From: Azospirillum sp.
GTDB lineage: Bacteria; Pseudomonadota; Alphaproteobacteria; Azospirillales; Azospirillaceae
DNA length: 64,000 bases
Reading direction: 5' to 3'
Assembly (NCBI GenBank): GCA_016124535.1
Contig: WGNK01000020.1
Location: forward strand, 62,001-126,000
The stretch's first letter is position 1. Each line of letters begins with the position of its first letter. The notes beneath the pieces are model-generated. The model ran no database searches. It saw only the letters and a list, made by a program, of their open reading frames with translations, and had not been told where the DNA came from. Positions 11,114 to 20,242 of the stretch are shown here, one piece after another. The position numbers and the translations under genes are program-made.

Positions 11114-13054
11114 ATGCGTAACAAAATCGTCTCTGCCGACGAAGCCGTCGCGCTGATCCGCGATGGCGATACCATCTCCAGTACCGGCTTCGTCCAGACC
11201 GGGATTGCCGAAACCCTGCTGAAGGCGCTGGAGCGGCGCTTCCTTGCCACCGGCAGCCCGCGCAACCTGACCCTGTTCGCGGTCGCGGGCCAAGGCGACG
11301 GCAAAGAGGCCGGGCTCAACCATCTGGGCCACGAGGGCCTGTTGAAGCGGGTGGTCGCCGGCCACTGGGGGCGGATGCCCAAGGTCTACCAGCTGGCGCT
11401 CGACAACAAGATTCAGGCCTACAACCTGCCCCAGGGCATCATCGCCCAGCTGTTCCGCGACCTCGCCGCGGGTAAGCCCGGTTCGTTCTCCAAGGTCGGG
11501 CTGCACACCTTCGTCGACCCGCGCTACGAGGGTGGGCGGATGAATCCGATGACCACCAAGGACATCGTCAAGCTGGTCGAGATCGACGGCGAGGAATGGC
11601 TTTTCTACAAGGTCGCGCCGGTGACCGTCGCCCTGGTCCGCGGCACCACCGCCGACCCGCGCGGCAACATCACCATGGAAAAGGAGGCGTTGACCCTCAA
11701 CAACCTGGCGATGGCGATGGCCGCGACCAACAGTGGCGGCGTGGCGATCGCCCAGGTCGAGCGGATCGCCGAATGGGGCACGCTGCCGCGCAAGGATGTC
11801 CGCATCCCCGGCATTCTGATCGGCGCGATCGTGGTGGCGCCGCCCGAAGACCACAAGATGAACCTGCAGGTTCAATATGATCCGGCCCTGTCCGGCACCA
11901 TCCGGGTGCCGACCAATGCGCTGAAGCCGATCCCGCTCGACGCCCGCAAGATCATCGCGCGCCGTGCCGCTTTTGAGCTGCCGCCCAACGGCATCGTCAA
12001 TCTGGGTGTCGGCGTGCCCGAAGGCGTCGCCGCGGTCGCGTCGGAAGAAAAGATTCAAAAATACATCACCATGACCGTCGAAGCCGGGGCGATCGGCGGC
12101 ATCATGGCCAGTGGCCCCAGCTTCGGCGCCGGGATCAATGCCGATGCCGTGCTCGACGAGAACCAGCAGTTCGATTTCTATGACGGCGGCGGGCTCGACA
12201 TGACCTGCCTCGGCATGGCCGAGTGCGACGCCCAGGGCAATGTCAATGTCAGCCGCTTCGGCAACCGCATCATGGGGGCGGGCGGCTTCATCAATATCAG
12301 CCAGAACGCCCGCCGCATCATCTTCGCCGGCACCTTCACCGCCGGCGGGCTCAAGATCGCGATCGAGGACGGCAAACTGCGCATCGTCGAGGAGGGCCGC
12401 GAGCGCAAATTCGTCGAGACGGTGCGCCAGGTGACGTTTAACGGCCAATACGCTTATGACCGCGGCAAGCCGGTCTTTTACGTCACCGAGCGCTGCGTGT
12501 TCCGCCGGGTGCGGCGTGGCTTGGCACTGATCGAGGTCGCCCCGGGCATCGATATCGAGCGCGACATCCTGGCCCACATGGACTTCAAGCCGCTGATGCG
12601 CGAGCCGGTGGCGATGGATGCCCGCATTTTCCGGCCCGAGCCGATGGGGCTGGAGGTCCTGCTGCTCAATCTCGATCTGCCCGACCGGATCAGCTACGAC
12701 GCCCAGCGCAACACCCTGTTCCTCAACTTCGAGGGCATGTATCTCAGGGTAAAGGAAGATATCGAGGCGATCCGCAGCCTGATCGAACAGAAATGCCAGC
12801 AAATCGGCAAACGGGTTGGCGTCTTCGTCAATTACGAGGACTTTCGGATCGACGAGGCGATCTATGATGATTATGCCGAAATGGACAAATATTTCCTCGA
12901 TCGTTATTACACGACCATCACGCGTTATGCCACCAGTGCCTTCATGCGGATGAAATTGGGCGAGGCATTCTCTCGCCGCAATATCGCCCCACACGTGTTC
13001 GAGCGTAAAGAAGAAGCCCAAGCCTTTCTCGCCGCTCAAGATCAGGCCAACTGA
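11114..13054 (+). CDS. family I acyl-CoA:acetate/3-ketoacid CoA-transferase, fused alpha-beta, long form
   Basis: Moves CoA between carboxylic acids. Both CoA-transferase halves are fused in one chain, as in propionate CoA-transferase and YdiF. The first half starts [22 protein letters not shown]; the second carries [10 protein letters not shown], whose Glu is the expected thioester-forming residue of family I. At 646 residues it exceeds the usual ~520-530: about 110 extra C-terminal residues form a separate segment of unknown role. It lies ~100 bases upstream of malyl-CoA lyase and shares its direction, which suggests a role in activating or exchanging dicarboxylate or hydroxyacid CoA esters. 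The exact substrate cannot be read from sequence. Confidence 0.85.
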   Translation: MRNKIVSADEAVALIRDGDTISSTGFVQTGIAETLLKALERRFLATGSPRNLTLFAVAGQGDGKEAGLNHLGHEGLLKRVVAGHWGRMPKVYQLALDNKIQAYNLPQGIIAQLFRDLAAGKPGSFSKVGLHTFVDPRYEGGRMNPMTTKDIVKLVEIDGEEWLFYKVAPVTVALVRGTTADPRGNITMEKEALTLNNLAMAMAATNSGGVAIAQVERIAEWGTLPRKDVRIPGILIGAIVVAPPEDHKMNLQVQYDPALSGTIRVPTNALKPIPLDARKIIARRAAFELPPNGIVNLGVGVPEGVAAVASEEKIQKYITMTVEAGAIGGIMASGPSFGAGINADAVLDENQQFDFYDGGGLDMTCLGMAECDAQGNVNVSRFGNRIMGAGGFINISQNARRIIFAGTFTAGGLKIAIEDGKLRIVEEGRERKFVETVRQVTFNGQYAYDRGKPVFYVTERCVFRRVRRGLALIEVAPGIDIERDILAHMDFKPLMREPVAMDARIFRPEPMGLEVLLLNLDLPDRISYDAQRNTLFLNFEGMYLRVKEDIEAIRSLIEQKCQQIGKRVGVFVNYEDFRIDEAIYDDYAEMDKYFLDRYYTTITRYATSAFMRMKLGEAFSRRNIAPHVFERKEEAQAFLAAQDQAN

Positions 13055-13065
13055 TCAGATCAACG

Positions 13066-13140
13066 TTATCAGCAAAAATGCCACCAGCAAGAATGCCACC
13101 AGCAAGAATGCCACCAGCAAGAATGTCACCAGCAAGAATG
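13066..13140 (+). repeat. 15-bp tandem repeat with in-frame ATGs before the lyase gene
   Basis: Five consecutive 15-base units of the form CCACCAGCAAGAATG. Three are exact (13081-13095, 13096-13110, 13111-13125), one has a single change (13126-13140), and one degenerate copy precedes them (13066-13080). Each unit ends with ATG in frame with the downstream lyase. Translation from these would add MPPAR repeats. Copy-number change would keep the frame because the unit is a multiple of three. Confidence 0.9.
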
Positions 13141-13152
13141 AAGGACAATTCG

Positions 13153-14196
13153 ATGAAGCTGCCCCAGAATTTCTACAAGCCGCTCGCGATTGGTGCCCCG
13201 ATGCCGCTGCGCGAACTGCCGGTCCGGCTCGAGCGCATGCTCCACTTCTTCCCGCCGCACCTGGAGAAGGTGCGCGCCAAGATGTCCGATCTGGCCAAAC
13301 AGGTCGACGTCGTGGTTGGCAATCTCGAAGACGCCATCCCGTTGGAGGCCAAGGAAGCCGCCCGTGCCGGCTTCATCGACGTGGTGCGCAAGACCGATTT
13401 CGGCGCGACCGGCGTGTGGACCCGGATCAATGCACTCAACAGCCCGTGGATGCTCGAGGACGTGTTGCAGATCGTCGCCGAGGTCGGCAACAAGCTCGAC
13501 TGCATTATTCTGCCCAAGGTCGAGGGGCCGTGGGATCTGCATTATCTCGATCAGTTGCTGGCTCAGGTCGAAGCCAAACACAACATCCAGAAGCCGATCC
13601 TGATCCACGCCATCCTGGAAACCGCCCAGGGGGTCAAGAATGTCAACGAGATCGCCTCGGCCAGCCCGCGCCTCAATGGGATGAGTTTGGGGCCTGCCGA
13701 CCTCGCCGCTTCACGCGGCATGAAGACCACCCGGGTCGGTGGCGGCCATCCGTTCTACGGCGTATTGGCCGATCCGGTCGAAGGCCAGGCCGCGCGCGAT
13801 TTCTATCAGCAGGACCTGTGGCACTATACCATCGCCCGCATGGTCGATGCCTGCCTGGCCAATGGCCTGCGCGCCTGGTACGGCCCGTTTGGCGATTTCT
13901 CCGATCCGGCGGCGTGTGAATCCCAGTTCCGCAATGCCTTCCTGCTCGGCTGCTGCGGGACCTGGACCCTGCACCCCAGCCAGATCGGCATCTCCAAGAA
14001 GGTGTTCAGCCCGGACCCCAAGGAGGTCAGTTTCGCGCTCCGTGTGCTCGCAGCGATGCCGGACGGCGCCGGCGCGGTCATGCTCGACGGCAAGATGCAG
14101 GACGACGCCACCTGGAAGCAGTCCAAGGTGATCGTCGACCTGGCACGCATGGTTGCGGCCAAGGACCCTGAAAAGGCGGCCGAATACGGCTTCTGA
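13153..14196 (+). CDS. mcl: malyl-CoA / beta-methylmalyl-CoA lyase, Chloroflexus type (HpcH/HpaI family)
   Basis: Reversible cleavage of malyl-CoA to acetyl-CoA and glyoxylate and of beta-methylmalyl-CoA to propionyl-CoA and glyoxylate. The sequence resembles, from memory, the ~348-residue lyase of the Chloroflexus 3-hydroxypropionate bicycle: [11 protein letters not shown] at the start, [38 protein letters not shown] and [13 protein letters not shown] near the end. I chose the ATG at 13153 (347 residues) because AAGGA sits upstream and the protein then begins [11 protein letters not shown]; earlier in-frame ATGs lie in a tandem repeat. It works with mesaconyl-CoA hydratase encoded 1 kb downstream. 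Confidence 0.9.
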   Translation: MKLPQNFYKPLAIGAPMPLRELPVRLERMLHFFPPHLEKVRAKMSDLAKQVDVVVGNLEDAIPLEAKEAARAGFIDVVRKTDFGATGVWTRINALNSPWMLEDVLQIVAEVGNKLDCIILPKVEGPWDLHYLDQLLAQVEAKHNIQKPILIHAILETAQGVKNVNEIASASPRLNGMSLGPADLAASRGMKTTRVGGGHPFYGVLADPVEGQAARDFYQQDLWHYTIARMVDACLANGLRAWYGPFGDFSDPAACESQFRNAFLLGCCGTWTLHPSQIGISKKVFSPDPKEVSFALRVLAAMPDGAGAVMLDGKMQDDATWKQSKVIVDLARMVAAKDPEKAAEYGF

Positions 14197-14218
14197 GAGG
14201 CGCCTGCAACAATAAAGG

Positions 14219-14241
14219 CCGGAGGGCCGGCGGCCCTCCGG
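14219..14241 (+). terminator. stem-loop after malyl-CoA lyase
   Basis: A perfect 10-bp stem (CCGGAGGGCC paired with GGCCCTCCGG) with a 3-base loop begins 22 bases after the lyase stop. There is no strong T tract (ACCTCCCTTT follows), so termination efficiency is uncertain. It separates the lyase from the low-GC gene pair that follows. Confidence 0.6.
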
Positions 14242-14324
14242 ACCTCCCTTTCCATTGTGTCATAGATATTGTGCACTGGGTCAGCAAATGGCACAATTGC
14301 GGCTTGATACGGAGGGAGTCGGAG

Positions 14325-14570
14325 ATGCGCGTGAAATGCAAATTTGAGATGGACGGTCCGGGCCCGGCAGAAGCCGTGGTCAGCATTCAGACCGCCGACG
14401 GTCATGGCGAAGAGGTCATTGTATACAAGCCGTCAATCCTTCATAACATGATCGAAGTCGGCTCGACCCTCCAAAGCGATCCCGCGGCGAAACGTGCGCT
14501 CATCGAGTTGCCGCGCGAGTCCGTGACCGGGCAATGGCGCATTTGGGTACCACTTTCAGCGTTGGCCTGA
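14325..14570 (+). CDS. hypothetical protein upstream of dCTP deaminase-like gene
   Basis: An 81-residue protein of unknown function. The ATG at 14325 is preceded by GGAGGGAGTCGGAG; an upstream in-frame ATG at 14271 lacks a good ribosome site. The predicted protein is small, beta-rich and acidic (KCKFEMDGPGPAEAVVSIQT, VYKPSILHNMIEVGSTL, GQWRIWVPLSALA). It ends 12 bases before the dCTP deaminase-like gene and the two are probably co-transcribed. Both are lower in GC than the flanking metabolic genes, which suggests they arrived together. I do not recognise a family. Confidence 0.6.
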   Translation: MRVKCKFEMDGPGPAEAVVSIQTADGHGEEVIVYKPSILHNMIEVGSTLQSDPAAKRALIELPRESVTGQWRIWVPLSALA

Positions 14571-14582
14571 TGGGGACGCGCC

Positions 14583-15128
14583 GTGATACTGACTGATCGG
14601 GAGATACAGATCGCATTGCATACCGGTCAGATAACCATTGACCCTAAACCTGGTGAAAGTGCGTTTGCATCGACAAGCGTCGATCTGTGCTTGGGAGATA
14701 AAGCCAAACGTTGGAAGTCTGCGGCCGGTGTTCCGATCCGGCCGGGCCAACCTGGATTCAGTTACCTCCAGGTAGCAGATATTCTATGTCACGAAGTCGA
14801 AGCTGCCCCGGACTTCATCCTCAAACACAGTGATGTTCTCCTTGGCTGGACACAAGAAGTGATTTCCCTGCCAATCCAATCGCGGCTGGCTGCGCGCGTC
14901 GAGGGAAAAAGCTCTCTGGCTCGATTGGGAATCGGCATCCACGTTACCGCACCGACCATTCACGCCGGATTTCAGGGTCAGATACAGCTTGAAATCGTAA
15001 ATCATGGTCCCCACGAAATCTGGCTGTCTCCTGGGATGCGGATTTGCCAGCTGATCTTCGAAATGACGACAGGGACCCCTGAAAAGGGTTATCAGGGAAT
15101 CTTTGCTAATCAGAGGCCTTCGCAGTAA
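14583..15128 (+). CDS. dcd: dCTP deaminase-like protein (dUTPase/Dcd fold)
   Basis: Converts dCTP to dUTP, or a related nucleotide reaction. The trimeric Dcd/dUTPase core is visible: TSVDLCLGD near residue 32, EGKSSLARLGIGIHVTA near 108, then HAGFQGQIQLEIVNHGP with the Glu expected to be catalytic in Dcd, and LSPGMRICQLIFE. It starts with GTG. The 181 residues fit the family. Its GC is clearly lower than that of the neighbouring metabolic genes, and it sits between two enzymes of one pathway together with an unknown small gene. It may be an acquired nucleotide-pool or defence gene rather than the housekeeping copy. Confidence 0.8.
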   Translation: MILTDREIQIALHTGQITIDPKPGESAFASTSVDLCLGDKAKRWKSAAGVPIRPGQPGFSYLQVADILCHEVEAAPDFILKHSDVLLGWTQEVISLPIQSRLAARVEGKSSLARLGIGIHVTAPTIHAGFQGQIQLEIVNHGPHEIWLSPGMRICQLIFEMTTGTPEKGYQGIFANQRPSQ

Positions 15129-15154
15129 GGCTCGTTCAACAGAGGCTGCCGCCC

Positions 15155-16210
15155 ATGCTGAAAACCAACCCCGGAAACTTCTTCGAGGACTTCTCGGTCG
15201 GACAAGAGATCGTGCATGCGACGCCGCGGACCGTGACCGAGGGTGACGTCGCCCTCTATCTCGGGCTGTTCGGGTCGCGTTTTGTCCTGCACTGCGCCGA
15301 TACTTTTGCCCAGGCGCTCGGGCTCGATCAGGCGCCGGTCGACGACATTCTGGTCTTCCATCTGGTGTTCGGCAAGACCGTGCCCGACATCTCGCTCAAT
15401 GCCGTCGCCAATCTCGGCTACGCCCAGGGCCACTTCGGCGCACCGGTCTATCCCGGCGATACCCTGCAGTCGAAAACCACGGTGATCGGCCTCAAGGAGA
15501 ACTCCAACCACCAGACCGGCACGGTCTATGTCCGTTCGGTCGGCACCAACCAGCGCGGCGAGACCGTGCTCGACTATTGCCGCTGGGTCATGGTGCGCAA
15601 GCGCGACACCGCCCACCCGGCGCCCGAGGCGGTAGTGCCCAAACTGGCCGACAGTGTTGCGGTCGAAGATCTGGTGGCGCCGCCTTTCTCCAGCCTGGCC
15701 GGCTACGACGCGGTTGCGGCCGGTTCGCCTCATTTCTGGGAGGACTATCGCAAGGGCGAGCGCATCGACCATGTCGACGGCATGACCATCGAGGAGGCCG
15801 AGCACGCCACCGCAACGAGGCTCTACCAGAACACCGCCAAGGTCCATTTCAACGCCCATACCGAGCGCCAGGGCCGCTTCGGCAAGCGCCTGATCTATGG
15901 CGGCCACATCATCAGCCTGACCCGCGCCTTGAGCTTCAATGGCCTGGGCAATGCGGTCCGGGTCGCCGCGATCAACGGCGGCCGCCATGTCAGCCCGTGT
16001 TTTGCCGGCGACACCATCTACGCCTGGTCAGAGGTCACGGATGTCCAACCGCTGCCGGGTCGCAGCGATCTGGGGGCGCTGCGCCTGCGCAGCTTCGCGG
16101 TCAAGGACAAGCCCTGCGCCGAGTTCCCCGGCGTCGGGCCCGATGGTAAGCACGACCCTGCGGTTCTGCTCGACCTCGACTATTGGGTACTGATGCCGCG
16201 CCGTGCCTAA
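15155..16210 (+). CDS. mch: mesaconyl-CoA hydratase (beta-methylmalyl-CoA dehydratase)
   Basis: Reversibly hydrates mesaconyl-CoA to beta-methylmalyl-CoA, the substrate of the lyase encoded upstream. The 351 residues form a double hot-dog MaoC-like protein. The N-terminal half starts KTNPGNFFEDFSVGQEIVHA and has the hydratase-like segment FHLVFGKTVPDISLNAVANL; the C-terminal half has DHVDGMTIEEAEHATATRLYQNTAKVHFN split over two elements and IYGGHIISLTRALSFNGL. It resembles the Chloroflexus enzyme over its whole length, as I recall that sequence. A strong hairpin follows the stop codon. Confidence 0.9.
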   Translation: MLKTNPGNFFEDFSVGQEIVHATPRTVTEGDVALYLGLFGSRFVLHCADTFAQALGLDQAPVDDILVFHLVFGKTVPDISLNAVANLGYAQGHFGAPVYPGDTLQSKTTVIGLKENSNHQTGTVYVRSVGTNQRGETVLDYCRWVMVRKRDTAHPAPEAVVPKLADSVAVEDLVAPPFSSLAGYDAVAAGSPHFWEDYRKGERIDHVDGMTIEEAEHATATRLYQNTAKVHFNAHTERQGRFGKRLIYGGHIISLTRALSFNGLGNAVRVAAINGGRHVSPCFAGDTIYAWSEVTDVQPLPGRSDLGALRLRSFAVKDKPCAEFPGVGPDGKHDPAVLLDLDYWVLMPRRA

Positions 16211-16225
16211 CGCTGCGCGGCCACT

Positions 16226-16254
16226 CCTGCCTCGCCCGCTGAGGGCGAGGCAGG
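16226..16254. terminator. bidirectional terminator between mch and phaZ
   Basis: A perfect 12-bp stem (CCTGCCTCGCCC with GGGCGAGGCAGG) and 5-base loop lie 16 bases after mch and 33 bases after the convergent PHA depolymerase. No T tract follows, but position and stability fit a shared terminator. Confidence 0.7.
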
Positions 16255-16286
16255 GGCGGCTTCCATCGCTTCGATCAGCCGCCGGT

Positions 16287-17579
16287 TCAATCCGCTGCGG
16301 CGGGCAGGGCGTTGATGCCGGGGTCGTTGCGGCGGATGAAGGCGCGGACCCGCGGCATGATGACTTCGCGCCAGCGGCGGCCGTTGAACATACCGAAATG
16401 GCCGACATCACGGGCCAGGAAGCTATCCCGGCGATTGGCCGGAATTCCCGAACACAGGCGTTGGGCGGCGACGGTCTGGCCCGGCGCCGAGATATCGTCA
16501 CGTTCGCCTTCGACCGTCATCAGCGCGGTCTGACGGATCGCCGCCGGCTCGACCTTCGCGCCGCGCCAGCGCAGAGTTCCGCGCGGCAGGTCGTGGCGGT
16601 GGAACACCGTGGCGACGGTCTGCAGATAGAATTCCGCCGGCAGGTCCATCACCGACAGGTACTCGTCGTAGAACCGGCGGTGGCCTTCAGCAGACTCGCC
16701 GTCGCCCTGGATCAGGTGCCGGAACAGGTCGATATGGGCGCCGATGTGGCGGTCGAGATTCATCGACATGAACCCGGAGAGTTGGATAAAGCCCGGAAAT
16801 ACCTTGCGGAAGGCGCCGGGGTAATAGGGCGGCACCGACGAGATCACGGTACGTTCGAACCACTCCACAGGGTGCTGTTGGGCCAGCCGGCTCGGCATGG
16901 TCGGTGCTGCGGTGACGTCGATCGGTCCGCCCATCAAGGTCATGCTTGCCGGCTGGCAGGCATCCCCGCCCTGGGCCAGCAGCGATACCGCTGCCAGGAC
17001 CGGCACCGCGGGCTGGCACACCGCGACGACATGGGTCTCAGGCCCCAGGACCTGCAGGAACTCCATGATATACGCGATGTAGTCATCAAGGTCGAACGGC
17101 CCCCGCGCCACCGGTACCAGCCGGGCATCGACCCAGTCGGTGACGTAAACATCATGCTCAGGCAGCAGCGCTTCGACCGTGCCGCGCAGCAGGGTGGCAT
17201 GATGGCCGGACATCGGCACCACCAGCAGCACCTTGGGATCGTAGCGATCGCCGGTGCGCTTGAAATGGCGCAATTCGCAGAACGGTTTGGACAACACCAC
17301 CTGCTCGGTGACATCGACCTTGTGACCGCCGATCATGGTCGAGGTCAGCTCGAACTCCGGCTTGCCGAACCGGCGAGTCGACCGTTCCAGCATCTCGGCG
17401 CCGGCGGCGACCGCCCGACCGAAGCCGGTATAGGACGTAGGCAGGTAGGGATTCTGGAATACGGTCTGAGCCGCTTCCGCCCACATCCGCATCGGTTTCA
17501 GCGCGGCCCGGTGAAAATCGTAAAGCTGATAGAGCACTCTAGCGTGCCTCGCGGGATCGACGGACGTTACGCCCGCCAT
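16287..17579 (-). CDS. phaZ: intracellular polyhydroxyalkanoate depolymerase
   Basis: Mobilises stored polyhydroxybutyrate. The protein is an alpha/beta hydrolase of the PhaZ1 type, which uses a cysteine in place of the lipase-box serine: the motif VVAVCQPAVP is visible near residue 250, following YVTDWVDARLVP and DYIAYIMEFLQVLGP. The His region GERDDISAPGQT and DVGHFGMFNG is near the C-terminus. The ATG at 17579 gives 430 residues; family members often begin near VLYQLYDFHRAAL, so a GTG at 17537 is a possible alternative. Storage-polymer turnover feeds acetyl-CoA and hydroxybutyryl-CoA into the CoA-ester pathways encoded next door. Confidence 0.88.
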   Translation of the reverse strand: MAGVTSVDPARHARVLYQLYDFHRAALKPMRMWAEAAQTVFQNPYLPTSYTGFGRAVAAGAEMLERSTRRFGKPEFELTSTMIGGHKVDVTEQVVLSKPFCELRHFKRTGDRYDPKVLLVVPMSGHHATLLRGTVEALLPEHDVYVTDWVDARLVPVARGPFDLDDYIAYIMEFLQVLGPETHVVAVCQPAVPVLAAVSLLAQGGDACQPASMTLMGGPIDVTAAPTMPSRLAQQHPVEWFERTVISSVPPYYPGAFRKVFPGFIQLSGFMSMNLDRHIGAHIDLFRHLIQGDGESAEGHRRFYDEYLSVMDLPAEFYLQTVATVFHRHDLPRGTLRWRGAKVEPAAIRQTALMTVEGERDDISAPGQTVAAQRLCSGIPANRRDSFLARDVGHFGMFNGRRWREVIMPRVRAFIRRNDPGINALPAAAD

Positions 17580-17672
17580 TTTGCCTCAAAAATCATCAGT
17601 ACTCTGCAACCATTGCCGGCAACAAGGCAATGCAAATCAAATTGAGATGAATCAAACCTTTGCTGCACCGCG

Positions 17673-18440
17673 TTAAAATATCTGGCGATAGGCCATAAAG
17701 CCGAGCACCCCGGCATTGACCGCCATGATCACAGGGGCCGCGCGCGCGACTGCGGCGTGCCAGGCTCGGCCGGCGAGATGGCCGGCGAGCCCGACCGCAA
17801 TCAGGCTGGGAACCGTGCCGGCGACGAAGGCCGCCATGCCGAAGGCGCCGGCAATCGGGTCGGCGCTGGCCGCGGCCACGGCCACCGCTCCGTAGAGCAG
17901 GCCGCACGGGATAAAGCCCAGCGCCAGCCCGAGCGCGTAACCACGCCAGCCGAGCGGCGCTACGAACAGCGGTCGCGCCAGCCGGCCGACCAGATCCGAC
18001 CACCGGCGAAGCAGTGCGCTGTCGAACTCGGGCAGCCAGACGCCGATGCCGTTCAGCGCCGACATCAGGAAAAAGAGGGCCGCCAGCGCCAACAACACCG
18101 CCGACACGATCGGCAGGCCGGGCAGGGTACCGAGGCTGCCGGTGACACTGGCTGCAACCGCCCCGATCGCGGCATAGCTGGTGGCGCGTCCAAGATGGTA
18201 GGGCACCAGTGCCGCCCCGGCCAGCCGATGGAATTCGCTCATCCGTGCCGCGGGGACCGCTTCCAGCCGCGTGGCCACCTGGGCCAGGACGAAGGGGCCG
18301 CACATGCCGGCGCAGTGGCTGGTGCCGCCAACCAGCCCGGCGGCGAACAGCGTCGCGAACAGGCCGCCATGGTCGGTAAGGACGACCCGGCAATGCGACA
18401 GGCCGGCCTCGAGCACGGCAAGGATCTGGGCTTGGTCCAC
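17673..18440 (-). CDS. TauE/SafE-like (DsbD/UreH-fold) membrane protein
   Basis: Integral membrane protein of 255 residues with about six hydrophobic segments. The N-terminal signature GLVGGTSHCAGMCGPFVLAQ is characteristic of the 'sulfite exporter TauE/SafE family' proteins of the COG2836 kind, and LGLALGFIPCGLLYGA repeats the Gly-Pro-Cys theme in the second half. Such proteins are thought to move metal or thiol compounds across the inner membrane and are often found near cytochrome oxidase or haem genes. Here the next gene upstream on the same strand encodes a haem-synthesis enzyme 13 bases away, in keeping with that. Substrate unknown. Confidence 0.75.
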   Translation of the reverse strand: MDQAQILAVLEAGLSHCRVVLTDHGGLFATLFAAGLVGGTSHCAGMCGPFVLAQVATRLEAVPAARMSEFHRLAGAALVPYHLGRATSYAAIGAVAASVTGSLGTLPGLPIVSAVLLALAALFFLMSALNGIGVWLPEFDSALLRRWSDLVGRLARPLFVAPLGWRGYALGLALGFIPCGLLYGAVAVAAASADPIAGAFGMAAFVAGTVPSLIAVGLAGHLAGRAWHAAVARAAPVIMAVNAGVLGFMAYRQIF

Positions 18441-18453
18441 CGCTCTCGCGTCC

Positions 18454-19917
18454 CTATTTCGTCGGCCTGCGCCAGCCCAGCGATTCGGCGCCCTGGAGCC
18501 CGGCGGGAGCCTCGGAGCCGGAACTCGCCTTTGCCGTCAGGGCGATCCGCTCGGCCAAGCGCTCGGCGCTGCGGACGCAGTCCGCGACCGAGACGCCGTC
18601 GCGCCAACTCGCCTGCAGATAGAGCGAGCGGTGGGACCGCAGTTGCTCGTCGATTCGTGCCACCCGCTCGCGATGTCCCAAGGTGTATTGGGGAATTGCC
18701 CGGGCATAGCGGGTCAGCTGGCCAAGCTCGGGCATGCCGGCGGCGCCCACTGCCGCGGCCAGATCGGCCAGGACCTGGAACATCAGGCTGTCATCATCCA
18801 GGGCGGCGATGCCGAGATCGGTGGTGCCGCCGATGAAGGTGGTGATCAGAACCTTGCCGTCGGGGGCCCGGCCGGGGAACAGCGTGCTGGAGAACAGCCC
18901 CCCCAGGCTGCGCCGGCGTTCCGGGCGTGGCACCAGATAGCCGAAACCGTCGAGCGGGTGGCGCACCGCCGCGCGGTCGAAGCCGATCGCGGCACTGACG
19001 ATCGGGGCATAGGCGATGCTGCGCAGCAGGCGCGCCGCATCCTCCGACAACCCCTCGACCAGGATCGCGGCGGCCGGTGCCGGCACCGCCAGCACCACAG
19101 TGGCGGCGCGCAGCACGCCGGCACCGCCGCCGTCTGCTTGCCAGCGCAGCGTCCAGCCGGACCCTTCGGGGTCCAGGCCGACCACCCGGCAGCCGCTGCG
19201 GCAGCTGCCCTCGGGCAGCCGTGCGACCAGGCTCCGCGGCAGCGTCGCCATGCCCTGTTCGAACGACAGCAGCCGTCCGGCCGGCATCCCGGCACCTTTG
19301 GCCGCCATGCCCAGTGCGACCGCGCCGCGGATCAGCGAGCCGTAGCGCTGCTCCAGCGCGTGGATGCGCGGCACCGCGGCCGGCGCCGACAACTGCTCGG
19401 CGTCGCCGGCGAAGACGCCCGAGACGAAGGGCTGGATCGCGTAGGTGAGAAATTCCGGACCCAGCCGACGGCGGACGAAATCGGCGATGGTTTCTTCGTC
19501 GCGGCCCCGTGCGATGAACGGCTCGGCCATCAGCCGGGCCTTCGCCCGCCAGGAAAACAGCGGCGTCGTCAGGAAGCTCAGCGGCGAGGCAGGCAGGGCG
19601 ATCAGGTGGCCGCGGCGCATCACATAGCGTCTGCTGCCGGCCGCGCCGGCGGCGACCACCTCGGGCTCCAGTCCGGCGCCGGCGATCAGGCGGCCGAGCG
19701 CGTCGTCCTCCCGCCCCGGTTTCTGCAGGGTCGAATTGGGGCCGTGTTCGATCAGGTAGCCGTTGCGCCGGCTCGAACGGATCACCCCGCCCCAGCCGTC
19801 CTGGGCATCGAGCACCCGCACCGGGATGCCACGCTGCGACAGAAACCAGGCCAGCGACAGTCCGGTGATCCCGCCACCAACGACCACGACGCCTTCGCCT
19901 TTGGGGTTCGGTGCCAT
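18454..19917 (-). CDS. hemG: protoporphyrinogen oxidase, FAD-dependent (HemY type)
   Basis: Oxidises protoporphyrinogen IX to protoporphyrin IX in haem synthesis. The protein opens with an FAD-binding Rossmann motif VVVVGGGITGLSLAWFLSQR, followed by DAQDGWGGVIRSSR and EHGPNSTLQK, the usual beginning of this amine-oxidase-like family. At the C-terminus LYLQASWRDGVSVADCVRSA is the second FAD-contacting region. I chose the ATG at 19917 (487 residues); GGAGGA lies 12 bases upstream, whereas the ATG at 19953 has no visible site. It is followed at 13 bases by the TauE/SafE-like gene. Some bacterial annotations call this gene hemY. Confidence 0.87.
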   Translation of the reverse strand: MAPNPKGEGVVVVGGGITGLSLAWFLSQRGIPVRVLDAQDGWGGVIRSSRRNGYLIEHGPNSTLQKPGREDDALGRLIAGAGLEPEVVAAGAAGSRRYVMRRGHLIALPASPLSFLTTPLFSWRAKARLMAEPFIARGRDEETIADFVRRRLGPEFLTYAIQPFVSGVFAGDAEQLSAPAAVPRIHALEQRYGSLIRGAVALGMAAKGAGMPAGRLLSFEQGMATLPRSLVARLPEGSCRSGCRVVGLDPEGSGWTLRWQADGGGAGVLRAATVVLAVPAPAAAILVEGLSEDAARLLRSIAYAPIVSAAIGFDRAAVRHPLDGFGYLVPRPERRRSLGGLFSSTLFPGRAPDGKVLITTFIGGTTDLGIAALDDDSLMFQVLADLAAAVGAAGMPELGQLTRYARAIPQYTLGHRERVARIDEQLRSHRSLYLQASWRDGVSVADCVRSAERLAERIALTAKASSGSEAPAGLQGAESLGWRRPTK

Positions 19918-19962
19918 GGCTGCCGGCGTTCCTCCGATGATCCGGGCGGGCACCCGGCCGGT

Positions 19963-20214
19963 TCAGCCCCGTGCGTCGACCAGCTCGATCGCGTAGTCCT
20001 CGATCACGGTGTTGGCGAGCAGGGCGGTACACATCGCCTCGACCGCGGCCTTTGCCGCCACGGCATCACTCTCCCGGATTTCGAGTTCGATCACCTTGCC
20101 CTGGCGGGCATCGGCGACCTGGTCGAAGCCCAGCGTGTGCAGCGCGTGGGCGATCGCCTTGCCCTGGGGGTCCAGGACGCCGCGCTTCAGGGTGACGTGG
20201 ACCTTGGCCTTCAT
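19963..20214 (-). CDS. purS: phosphoribosylformylglycinamidine synthase subunit PurS
   Basis: Small subunit of the multisubunit FGAM synthase PurSLQ in de novo purine synthesis. All 83 residues match the family: KAKVHVTLKRGVLDPQGKAI at the start, LHTLGFDQVADARQGKVIEL in the middle, and LLANTVIEDYAIEL at the end. It lies 28 bases after purC on the same strand. purQ and purL, which often follow, are not here; protoporphyrinogen oxidase follows instead. Confidence 0.93.
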   Translation of the reverse strand: MKAKVHVTLKRGVLDPQGKAIAHALHTLGFDQVADARQGKVIELEIRESDAVAAKAAVEAMCTALLANTVIEDYAIELVDARG

Positions 20215-20242
20215 GCCGCTGATTCCGTTACTGCCGATTGGC

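Noticed and set aside
10841..13039. 732-residue minus-strand ORF opposite the CoA-transferase
   Set aside because: The plus-strand CoA-transferase is secure; the antisense frame has no recognisable domain.
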